Of a DNA stretch of 7,781 nt, positions 1 through 5,267 are shown one piece after another. The notes under the pieces were generated by a model that was not told the DNA's origin, searched no databases, and saw nothing but the letters and a program-made list of their open reading frames with translations. The stretch comes from Planctomycetota bacterium (lineage in GTDB: Bacteria > Planctomycetota > SBBH01 > JACQRN01): NCBI GenBank assembly GCA_016206515.1, contig JACQRN010000190.1, forward strand, positions 1-7,781, read 5' to 3'. Numbering within the stretch: position 1 is the first letter of the stretch; each line of letters starts with the position of its first letter. A program made the position numbers and the translations under genes.

Positions 1-875
1 ACCGGGGGGTGACGGTGCGCCTCGATCGCGCGGCGCAGGGGGTGAGGCTCGACTCGGCGCTCGGGCTCCTGGAGGCGCGCATCGAGGGGGATCGCCTTCA
101 CGTGGACGCGCTGACGCCGGAGGCTCTGCGCGCGCACGTCGGCGCGATCGAGCGGTTCTTCTCCCGGGCCGGGAAGGCGTATCCGTTCTCCGCGCGGTTC
201 GAGTCGGCGCTGCCGGCGCGGGCGGGGCTCGCCTCGAGCGCGGCCTCCTCGGCCGCGCTCGCCGGTGCCCTCGCGCGGCTCTGCGGCCTCTCCCCCTCCT
301 CCTCCGTGATGGTGCAATGGGTGTACGAGGGGGAACTCGACATCCAGAAGCGCGGGAGCATCACCGGCTCCGCCTGTGCGGTCGGGGGCGGGGTCCAGGT
401 CGTCCGCGCGGGGGTCCCCGAGCCGTTGGGCGTCGCGCCGGCGGTTCCTCTTGTGGTCGTCGACACGCAGGAGCCGTGCCCGACGTCCGTGACGACCGGG
501 ATCGTGCGGGAGCGGCTCGCACGCGACCGTGCCGGGACCGAGGCGATTTTCGACGCGATCGAGGCGTGCGCGCGCTCCGGGCTCGACGCCCTGCGCCACG
601 CGGATGCCGGACGGCTGGGCGGGCTGTTCGCCGAGAACCAGGGGCACCTGGCGCGGCTCGGGGTTTCGACCCGCAAGATCGATGCGGTCCTCGGCGCGAT
701 CGCGCCCCATGTCCACGGCGCCAAGATCACCGGGGCGGGTGGCGGCGGGTGCGTGGTGGCGATCCCGCGCGCCGGGCACGAGGAGGCGCGCGAGCGCGTC
801 GCCGTCGGCCTGCACTGCGTGTCGTTCCCGATCCGGATCACGCCGGTGGGGTTGAGGGTGGAGGGGGGGGAGTGA
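1..875 (+). CDS. GHMP-family kinase, mevalonate kinase-like (5' end outside window)
   Basis: This is the C-terminal part of a GHMP kinase, most like mevalonate kinase, which phosphorylates mevalonate with ATP in the cytoplasmic mevalonate pathway to isoprenoids. The frame stays open to the left edge. A GTG at 9 is possible, but the usual N-terminal motif (GKvxLxGEH type) is absent, so the true start almost certainly lies upstream. Numbering from that GTG, the glycine/serine-rich ATP loop is at about 69-79 (PARAGLASSAA), a family-typical ENQGHLARLGVS stretch is at 209-220, and GHMP motif 3 is at 240-247 (ITGAGGGG). The C-terminal half matches mevalonate kinase best, whereas GLASSAA and GSAC also recall diphosphomevalonate decarboxylase. 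The region that holds the catalytic Asp in mevalonate kinases reads SITGSAC (117-123), with Gly where archaeal enzymes have Asp (alignment by eye). The protein could therefore be a mevalonate 3-kinase or decarboxylase-like paralogue. The GHMP family call is sure; the substrate is not. Confidence 0.82.
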   Translation, partial: RGVTVRLDRAAQGVRLDSALGLLEARIEGDRLHVDALTPEALRAHVGAIERFFSRAGKAYPFSARFESALPARAGLASSAASSAALAGALARLCGLSPSSSVMVQWVYEGELDIQKRGSITGSACAVGGGVQVVRAGVPEPLGVAPAVPLVVVDTQEPCPTSVTTGIVRERLARDRAGTEAIFDAIEACARSGLDALRHADAGRLGGLFAENQGHLARLGVSTRKIDAVLGAIAPHVHGAKITGAGGGGCVVAIPRAGHEEARERVAVGLHCVSFPIRITPVGLRVEGGE

Positions 876-914
876 GCGCCCCCCCTCTCCGTGATTTTCT
901 AGAGGGGGGCGCTC
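874..914 (+). terminator. Strong GC hairpin at the end of the GHMP kinase gene
   Basis: The arms 874-888 and 901-914 are complementary over about 14 pairs (a GAGCGC-C-run-TCT arm against AGA-G-run-GCGCTC, with one extra C bulged). The loop is about 12 nt. The hairpin begins inside the stop codon of the kinase gene. No T-run follows, so it is not a classical intrinsic terminator; it could act as a U-less terminator or an mRNA 3' stabiliser. Confidence 0.45.
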
Positions 915-1050
915 ATCCTGAGCGCGGCCATTCATTCCCGCCTTGCTCAGCCGCGCGAAGGATCCATGTTTTTCGGGCAGTGGGGTCTCTCCCAGACATA
1001 GGTCCCTCGTCGCTCGAGCGCCAATCGATGGCTCCTCGGGACGACATGAG
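913..1050. repeat. Degenerate palindromic (REP-like) intergenic element
   Basis: The gap between the kinase and the SGNH gene contains nested imperfect inverted repeats. GGATCCATGT at 960-969 pairs with ACATAGGTCC at 996-1005 (8 of 10), and the match continues outward to about 956 and 1009. A second pair is ATCCTGAGCGCGGC at about 914-927 against GCCGCGCGAAGGAT at about 950-963. From memory, the CATCCTGAGCG...GCGAAGGATC pattern resembles a short palindromic repeat found between genes in many environmental bacterial genomes. Only one copy lies in this window, so its repeat status cannot be confirmed here. The outer boundaries are approximate. Confidence 0.4.
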
Positions 1051-1057
1051 GCGAGGG
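1048..1057 (+). promoter_or_regulatory. Ribosome binding site deciding the SGNH gene start
   Basis: GAGG at 1048-1051 and GAGGG at 1053-1057 lie 5 nt before ATG 1063. It is one of the few clear Shine-Dalgarno sequences in the window and supports 1063 over the in-frame ATG at 943. Confidence 0.6.
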
Positions 1058-1062
1058 TCGTC

Positions 1063-2085
1063 ATGGGTCTTACCGTGACAGCGCCCGTGCCCCCCGTTCG
1101 TCGTTGGATCCGGCGACTGCTCGTCGCCTGCGCGGCGGCGTTCGCTGGTCTTGTCCTCGCCGAAGGGGCGCTGGCGGTCTTCTTCCCCCAGCCGATCTAC
1201 GACATCTACATCCGGGACGCCGTGAGGGGGCACCGTCTGGAGGCGTCCGCGGTGCGGCACTGCCGGACCGCGGAGTACCGCGTCGAGGTCCGGACGAACG
1301 CGCTCGGGATCCGCGACCGGGAGATCGGCCCGAAGCGGGCCGGGGAGCGGCGCCTCCTCTGCCTGGGGGACTCCTTCACGCACGGGGCGCAGGTCTCGCG
1401 GGACGAGACGTTCTGCCAGGTCCTCGAACGGTCGCTCGGTGAGCCGTGGGAGGTCGTCAATGCGGGGATCCCCGGGTACGAGACCGCGCACGAGCGGATC
1501 TTCCTGCACAACGACCTGTGGGGGCTCGAGCCGGACGCGGTCCTCGTGAACTTCTACCAGAACGACGTCACGGGCTGGCGGGTCGGCGCCGACGGGGACC
1601 GGCTGCGCCTCCTGGACGGGAACGGGGCGTTCCTGCCCGCCCCGTCCTGGCACAGCCGAATCCGCAACCGGCTCTGCAGCCGCTCCCATCTCTATTACAT
1701 CGTCTGGCGCGCGTTGCGCGATGCGCACGTGTGGCGGGAGGCGCCGGACGCGCAGGCGGACCCGGAGGCGTGGTCCGCGACGGAGGGGAACCTCCGCGCG
1801 CTCGTCGAGGAGTGCCGGGCGCATTCGATCCCGGTCGGCGTGGCGGTCCTTCCGTGGTACGGAAGGGTCTTGCAGGAGAGCGTGGATCGGAACGATGTCC
1901 ATCGCCGCGTTCCTGAGGTGTGCGCGGCGATCGGGGTTCCGTATCTCGACCTGCTCCCCTCCTTCCTGGAGGACGGTCGCGCTTCGCTCTACTACCGGAT
2001 CGACGGTCACTTCGCGCACGACGGCCACGCCTTGGCCGCGCAGGAGATCGAGCGGTTCATCCGTGAACAGGGGTGGGTCCGGTAA
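1063..2085 (+). CDS. Membrane-anchored SGNH/GDSL hydrolase-family protein
   Basis: The 340-residue protein starts with a basic stretch and one hydrophobic segment (about residues 19-41), which looks like an uncleaved signal anchor facing the periplasm or outside. The SGNH fold signatures follow in order: block I GDSFTHG with nucleophile Ser104, block II NAGIPGYE (133-140) with Gly, block III NFYQND (163-168) with Asn167, and a C-terminal DGHFAHDGH (314-322) supplying Asp/His. NALGIRD at 79-85 is typical of the subfamily found in exopolysaccharide clusters. Such proteins usually add or remove O-acetyl groups on glycans, so a role in polymer decoration is inferred; the substrate is unknown. ATG 1063 is chosen because GAGGCGAGGG (1048-1057) is a good ribosome binding site 5 nt upstream. 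The upstream in-frame ATG at 943 would place the intergenic palindrome in the protein. It ends just before the epimerase and probably shares its transcript. Confidence 0.85.
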   Translation: MGLTVTAPVPPVRRWIRRLLVACAAAFAGLVLAEGALAVFFPQPIYDIYIRDAVRGHRLEASAVRHCRTAEYRVEVRTNALGIRDREIGPKRAGERRLLCLGDSFTHGAQVSRDETFCQVLERSLGEPWEVVNAGIPGYETAHERIFLHNDLWGLEPDAVLVNFYQNDVTGWRVGADGDRLRLLDGNGAFLPAPSWHSRIRNRLCSRSHLYYIVWRALRDAHVWREAPDAQADPEAWSATEGNLRALVEECRAHSIPVGVAVLPWYGRVLQESVDRNDVHRRVPEVCAAIGVPYLDLLPSFLEDGRASLYYRIDGHFAHDGHALAAQEIERFIREQGWVR

Positions 2086-2088
2086 GAT
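2083..2088 (+). promoter_or_regulatory. Candidate -10 box (TAAGAT) for a leaderless epimerase transcript
   Basis: TAAGAT overlaps the SGNH stop codon and lies 10 nt before ATG 2099, separated by a C-rich spacer with no Shine-Dalgarno sequence. It fits the TAnnnT-before-ATG pattern at four other starts in this window. I see no clear -35 element. The epimerase may also be read from the SGNH transcript. Confidence 0.4.
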
Positions 2089-2098
2089 GGCCCCCTCC

Positions 2099-3022
2099 AT
2101 GGGGGTTTGGGTCGTCACCGGCGGCGCGGGGTTTATCGGATCGCATCTGGTTGCGTGGCTCCTTGGGCGCGGCGACGAGGTGCGCGTCGTCGACAATCTG
2201 TCGACCGGAAAGCGTGAGAACCTGAAGGGGCTCACCGGACAGCTCTCCTTCGAGCAGGGGGACATCGCCTCCGAGGGGGCGTGGGAAAAGGCGCTCGCGG
2301 GTGCCGAAGGGGTGTTCCATCTCGCCGCGGTCTCCTCGGTGCCGCGGTCGGTCGAGAGGCCGGCGGAGTCGGTCCGCGCGAACGTCCTCGGGACCGCCCG
2401 GGTCCTGGCCGCCGCCCGCGCCGGGAAGGTCCGGCGGGTCGTCTACGCCTCGTCGTCGTCGGTCTACGGCGACACGCGCCGTCTGCCGGTGCGCGAGGAC
2501 GACCCGACGAACCCGCTCTCCCCGTACGCCGCGAGCAAGCTCGGCGGCGAGTTCCTCTGCCGAGCCTTTCGCGCGACAGGCGGTCCCGAGGCGGTCTGCC
2601 TGCGGTTTTTTAATGTATTTGGCCCGCGTCAGGATCCGACCTCCGCCTACGCGGCGGTGATCCCGCGCTTCATCGCCGCGCTCCGCGCCGGGAAGCCGCC
2701 CGAGGTGTACGGGGACGGCGAGCAGACGCGCGACTTCACCTATGTCGAGAACGTGGTGGACGCCCTGGTGTGCGCGATGGAGACGCGCGCGGCCGACGGC
2801 GGCGCCTTCAACGTGGCGGCGGGCGGGCGCACCTCGATCAACCGCCTCCTGGCGATCCTGGGCGAACGGCTCCCCGGCGGGAAGGGCGCGCGGTATTCCC
2901 CGGCCCGGATTGGCGACGTCAAGCACTCGAGCGCCGACATCTCGCGCGCCCGCGAGGCGCTCGGGTACGAGCCGCGGGTGGATCTCGCCTCCGGGATTGA
3001 CCGGCTTCTCGCGGCGGGGTAG
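2099..3022 (+). CDS. NAD-dependent nucleotide-sugar epimerase/dehydratase (extended SDR, GalE/WbpP-like)
   Basis: This cytoplasmic enzyme (307 residues from ATG 2099) belongs to the extended short-chain dehydrogenases that interconvert nucleotide sugars, typically by C4 epimerisation of UDP-hexoses or UDP-N-acetylhexosamines. The Rossmann NAD site is TGGAGFIG at 7-14, the Ser region is SSSSVYG at 118-124, and the catalytic pair is Tyr143/Lys147 in YAASK. FFNVFGPRQDP (170-180) and GDGEQTRDFTYV (205-216) are typical of the GalE/WbpP group. The length is normal and all key residues are intact. An in-frame ATG at 2087 would add four residues; 2099 is preferred because it starts directly at the first beta strand and follows the TAAGAT spacing seen elsewhere. 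The gene is nearly contiguous with the SGNH gene. Codons 170-174 are unusually AT-rich for this gene. The exact sugar substrate cannot be read from the sequence. Confidence 0.92.
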   Translation: MGVWVVTGGAGFIGSHLVAWLLGRGDEVRVVDNLSTGKRENLKGLTGQLSFEQGDIASEGAWEKALAGAEGVFHLAAVSSVPRSVERPAESVRANVLGTARVLAAARAGKVRRVVYASSSSVYGDTRRLPVREDDPTNPLSPYAASKLGGEFLCRAFRATGGPEAVCLRFFNVFGPRQDPTSAYAAVIPRFIAALRAGKPPEVYGDGEQTRDFTYVENVVDALVCAMETRAADGGAFNVAAGGRTSINRLLAILGERLPGGKGARYSPARIGDVKHSSADISRAREALGYEPRVDLASGIDRLLAAG

Positions 3023-3029
3023 TCCCGCC
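3013..3029. terminator. Small hairpin in the convergent gap
   Basis: GGCGGG (3013-3018) and CCCGCC (3024-3029) form a 6-bp stem with a 5-nt loop. It lies at the end of the epimerase and next to the stop of the convergent CDP-alcohol transferase, in a gap of only 7 nt. There is no T-run on either side, so any bidirectional terminator role is weakly supported. Confidence 0.25.
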
Positions 3030-3905
3030 CTACGGCTCGCGGCTCTCGAACGTCTCCTCGAATTCCCTCTCGATGCGGCGCGCGCCCGCACGGTTCACCG
3101 CGATCGCCAGCCAGACGACGGGTAACGCGACGCCGTAAAAGAACAGCGCCCACGCCATCGGGTGATAGTACCCGCGCAGGGCGGGGGGGATCAGGAACCC
3201 GCCGGGGAGCTTCGACAGGTCCATCCCGGTGACGCAGAACCCCCCAAGGGCGCAGAGGGTCAGGACGTTCATCACCTGCGGGTTCGCGCAGATCTTGTGG
3301 AGGAGGGTGAACGCCCGGTGCGCCGGCGATCGTCCGTCGGTCGCGCTGGCCGCTGGCGTACCGGCCCGTGCGCGGAAGAACTTCCCCTCGCGGCGGATCC
3401 GGGCGGCGGTCGCGGCGTGCCCCGCGTCGAACAGCGCCTGCAGGAGCACCGCGCCGAGCGCGGCGAGGCATCCGAACGGGAGCGCCACGGGGAGCGCCCC
3501 CTCGTCGCGGGCGGGGTGCATGCGCGACAGCCCCACGGTCGCCCCCAGGAGCATCCCGGGCAGGGAGATCGCGTTGAGGCTCACATCGAGCGCGTATCCG
3601 GTCCAGGAGGTCTGGCCGCGCCATCTCGCCAGTTGCCCATCGACGGAGTCGAGCACATAGGCAGCCTGAAGGACGAGGCAGCCTGTCAGGAGCGTCGCGT
3701 CGGTGCCGAGCGAGAGCAGGGCCGCGCCGAGCATGGCGAGGGCCCCGCCCGCGCAGGTGACCTGGTTCGGCGTCACGCGCGTGGGGGCGAGCCACCGGAC
3801 GACCCGGACGGTGAGGTGGTGCGTCTGGCGCCCATACCAGGGGAGCGTCGCGTAGTTCGGTTTGAGAGCTTTCGCGCGGACCTCGTCGAGGGTGGGGCGG
3901 CTCAT
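3030..3905 (-). CDS. CDP-alcohol phosphatidyltransferase-family membrane enzyme with altered catalytic motif
   Basis: This integral membrane protein of 291 residues should transfer a phospho-alcohol group from a CDP-alcohol to an acceptor, or swap CMP for another alcohol, at the inner membrane face. TPNQVT (45-50) precedes the family motif at 86-111: D86-x-x-D89-G-x-x-A-R94, eight residues, G103-x3-D107-x3-N111. The family consensus has Asp at the last position, so the fourth Asp is Asn here. Several hydrophobic segments (about 52-82, 112-125, 145-160, 225-240 and 255-275) fit a multi-span fold. ATG 3905 overlaps the TGA of the upstream cytidylyltransferase (ATGA), with GAGGG six nt before the start, so the two are translationally coupled. 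An in-frame start further upstream would run far into the cytidylyltransferase gene and is rejected. The partner suggests a CDP-activated phospho-alcohol such as inositol-1-phosphate, choline or glycerol phosphate; which one is not determined. Confidence 0.85.
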   Translation of the reverse strand: MSRPTLDEVRAKALKPNYATLPWYGRQTHHLTVRVVRWLAPTRVTPNQVTCAGGALAMLGAALLSLGTDATLLTGCLVLQAAYVLDSVDGQLARWRGQTSWTGYALDVSLNAISLPGMLLGATVGLSRMHPARDEGALPVALPFGCLAALGAVLLQALFDAGHAATAARIRREGKFFRARAGTPAASATDGRSPAHRAFTLLHKICANPQVMNVLTLCALGGFCVTGMDLSKLPGGFLIPPALRGYYHPMAWALFFYGVALPVVWLAIAVNRAGARRIEREFEETFESREP

Positions 3906-4627
3906 CGTTTTCCCTCTTCGAAACGCTCCCGCGCGCGGGTGAGATCCTCCGGCGTGTCGACTTCCTCCCATCGCCGCCTCCCGACCGGGATCGCATCGAT
4001 CGCGAGGTGCCCCTCCTGGAGGATCTGGCGCAGCATCGTGTACAGGTACGCGTCCCGTTCCCCGCGGTCGGTCATCGTGCAGGCACGCGCGCCGATCTGC
4101 ATCGCGGCCGACCCGTCGGCGGCCAGGAGTCCCAGGAACTCCCCGTCGGCGTCCGCGATGGGGAGCTCCTTCCCGATCTGGGTCACGCGCGTCCCCCGCA
4201 GGCGGACCTTCACCGCCTCCTCGTCCTTGCGCGAGCGGTCCACCGCGAGCCGGATTGGGGAACGCGCCTCCAGCAGGTCGCCCAGGATCACCGGGTCGAA
4301 TGCGACATCCCCGGCCAGGACCAGCAGCCGGGCGGCAGGCTCCCTTCCGCGCACAGCGCACGCGAGCGAGGCGAGGACGTTCGTGGTGGCGTAGTCGGGG
4401 TTCAGGACCACCTCGGCGCGCGGACCCGCCGCCGTCCGGATCGCCTCGGCGAGGTGCCCCGCGACGACGACCCTTTCACCGATCCCACTCGCCTCCAGGG
4501 CGTCGAGCTGCCGGTCGAGGATCGTCCGGCCGCCGACCTCCAGAAGGCATTTCGGCGTCTGGCGGCCGACGCTCCCCATCCGGGAGCCGGTCCCGGCGCA
4601 CAGCAGGACGGCGCGGGCGATGGGCAT
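3902..4627 (-). CDS. Nucleotidyltransferase, probable cytidylyltransferase (LicC/IPCT-like)
   Basis: This cytoplasmic 241-residue protein has the nucleotidyltransferase fold that joins a sugar- or alcohol-phosphate to an NTP. The signature loop is AGTGSRMG at 11-18 followed by PK at 25-26. NPDYATTNVLASL (76-88) and AGDVAFDP (105-112) with metal-binding Asp107 recall phosphocholine (LicC) and inositol-1-phosphate cytidylyltransferases. EEVDTPEDL at 221-229 supplies a conserved late Asp. The length is normal for a single domain. Its stop overlaps the start of the CDP-alcohol transferase by ATGA, and the two activities are fused in some inositol-phosphate enzymes, so this protein probably makes the CDP-alcohol used by its neighbour (inference from context). 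The start at 4627 lies 7 nt downstream of a TACGAT box with no ribosome binding site. Synthesis of a hexose-1-phosphate nucleotide instead remains possible. Confidence 0.82.
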   Translation of the reverse strand: MPIARAVLLCAGTGSRMGSVGRQTPKCLLEVGGRTILDRQLDALEASGIGERVVVAGHLAEAIRTAAGPRAEVVLNPDYATTNVLASLACAVRGREPAARLLVLAGDVAFDPVILGDLLEARSPIRLAVDRSRKDEEAVKVRLRGTRVTQIGKELPIADADGEFLGLLAADGSAAMQIGARACTMTDRGERDAYLYTMLRQILQEGHLAIDAIPVGRRRWEEVDTPEDLTRARERFEEGKR

Positions 4628-4634
4628 TGGGGGA

Positions 4635-4640
4635 ATCGTA
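4635..4640 (-). promoter_or_regulatory. Candidate -10 box (TACGAT) for a leaderless cytidylyltransferase transcript
   Basis: On the minus strand TACGAT is followed by seven bases (TCCCCCA) and then the ATG at 4627. This spacing would put the transcription start on or next to the start codon. The 12 bases at 4629-4640 recur exactly before the gmhB start at 5224-5235. No clear -35 element is visible. Confidence 0.55.
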
Positions 4641-4665
4641 GCAGGGGGATCGCGTGTCGTCCCGA

Positions 4666-4694
4666 GGGCGCGGTCGATCCGACGTCGAGCGCCC
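4666..4694 (-). terminator. Hairpin downstream of gmhB
   Basis: GGGCGC (4666-4671) pairs with GCGCCC (4689-4694) and the inner TCGA (4674-4677) with TCGA (4685-4688). This gives a 10-bp stem with a 2-nt bulge and a 7-nt loop, starting 8 nt after the gmhB stop. No U-run follows on the minus strand. It would separate gmhB from the next gene's promoter. Confidence 0.4.
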
Positions 4695-4701
4695 GAGGGA
4701 C

Positions 4702-5223
4702 CTATGGGTGCAGGAGCGGCAGCAACGCGTCGATCGCCGCGCCCAGCCCGTCCGGTCCGTCCACCTTGTGCCGATGGGGGACTCCCGCCCGCCGGGCCGC
4801 TTCAAGGTCCCGCTCGCTGTCGCCGATCGCCCCCGAGCGCGCCAGGTCGAGCCCGAGCTCCCGCGCGGCGCGCAGGAACAGTCCCGGCTCCGGCTTGCGG
4901 CAATCGCAGGCGCGGCGATAGGGAGGCGTCCCCTCCGTCGGATGGTGCGGGCAGTGGTAGTACGCCTCGACGCGCGCGCCGTGTGTCGCGAGGAGGCGCG
5001 ATAGGTCCGCGTGGATCGCGTCGAGCGCCGCCTCGGCGAGCATCCCCCGCGCGATCGCCGACTGGTTGGTCACGACGATGACGGGGATCCCCGCCTCGTT
5101 GGCGCGCCGGAGGGCGAGCGCCGCCTCGCGCGAGAGGCGGATCTGGCCGACGTTCACGAGGTAGTCGACGTCGTCGATCAGGGTCCCGTCGCGGTCGAGG
5201 AACAGGGCGGGGCGGGGGGGCAT
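4702..5223 (-). CDS. gmhB: D-glycero-D-manno-heptose 1,7-bisphosphate phosphatase (GmhB/HisB-N family)
   Basis: This cytoplasmic HAD-family phosphatase of 173 residues removes one phosphate from heptose 1,7-bisphosphate on the way to the activated heptose used in LPS core or surface glycans. DRDGT at 10-14 provides nucleophile Asp10 and acid/base Asp12; VTNQSAIARG (51-60) is motif II, CDCRKPEPG (106-114) holds the motif III Lys, and GDSERD (134-139) is motif IV. A zinc loop is present with Cys91, His93, Cys106 and Cys108, as in true GmhB proteins. Length and residues are all canonical. ATG 5223 is preferred over the in-frame ATG at 5244 because it begins right at the first beta strand and TACGAT ends 6 nt upstream; the upstream start would lie within or before that box. 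Related histidinol-phosphate phosphatases share the fold, but the surrounding glycan genes favour the heptose role. No other heptose genes are in the window. Confidence 0.88.
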   Translation of the reverse strand: MPPRPALFLDRDGTLIDDVDYLVNVGQIRLSREAALALRRANEAGIPVIVVTNQSAIARGMLAEAALDAIHADLSRLLATHGARVEAYYHCPHHPTEGTPPYRRACDCRKPEPGLFLRAARELGLDLARSGAIGDSERDLEAARRAGVPHRHKVDGPDGLGAAIDALLPLLHP

Positions 5224-5229
5224 GGGGGA

Positions 5230-5235
5230 ATCGTA
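5230..5235 (-). promoter_or_regulatory. Candidate -10 box (TACGAT) for a leaderless gmhB transcript
   Basis: TACGAT on the minus strand is followed by TCCCCC and then the ATG at 5223. The 6-nt spacer places a normal transcription start exactly on the A of the start codon. There is no Shine-Dalgarno sequence. The element shares 12 identical bases with the cytidylyltransferase start. Confidence 0.55.
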
Positions 5236-5251
5236 CGGGCGCATCGCGGAC

Positions 5252-5257
5252 TATGAT
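5252..5257 (+). promoter_or_regulatory. Candidate -10 box (TATGAT) for a near-leaderless methyltransferase transcript
   Basis: TATGAT lies 10 nt before ATG 5268, with a pyrimidine-rich spacer (CATTCCTCCC). It sits back to back with the gmhB box in a 44-bp divergent gap. An ATG at 5253 within the box is in frame, but using it would require transcription from further upstream. Confidence 0.5.
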
Positions 5258-5267
5258 CATTCCTCCC

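Noticed and set aside
861..870. Poly-G run at the end of the GHMP kinase as a possible frameshift site
   Set aside because: The frame runs cleanly to TGA at 873-875 and the C-terminus has a reasonable length; the run is most simply a by-product of GC bias, though an assembly error cannot be excluded.
943..1062. N-terminal extension of the SGNH protein from ATG 943
   Set aside because: The extra 40 residues are encoded by the palindromic intergenic region, and a good ribosome binding site precedes ATG 1063.
913..2265. Long open frame on the minus strand opposite the SGNH gene (450 codons)
   Set aside because: It is Arg/Pro-rich, has no recognisable motifs, and lies antisense to a gene with clear catalytic blocks. 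Long antisense frames are expected at this GC content.
3906..4361. N-terminal extension of the CDP-alcohol transferase to 4361
   Set aside because: It would overlap the cytidylyltransferase by about 450 bases in another frame; the ATGA junction with GAGGG upstream is far more plausible.
3162..4394. Long plus-strand open frame opposite the cytidylyltransferase and CDP-alcohol transferase
   Set aside because: Its composition is low-complexity and it shows no domain; the minus-strand genes have intact motifs and coupled starts.
5224..5244. Upstream gmhB start at 5244
   Set aside because: The seven extra residues would be encoded by the promoter-like sequence, and the family normally starts just before the DxDGT strand.
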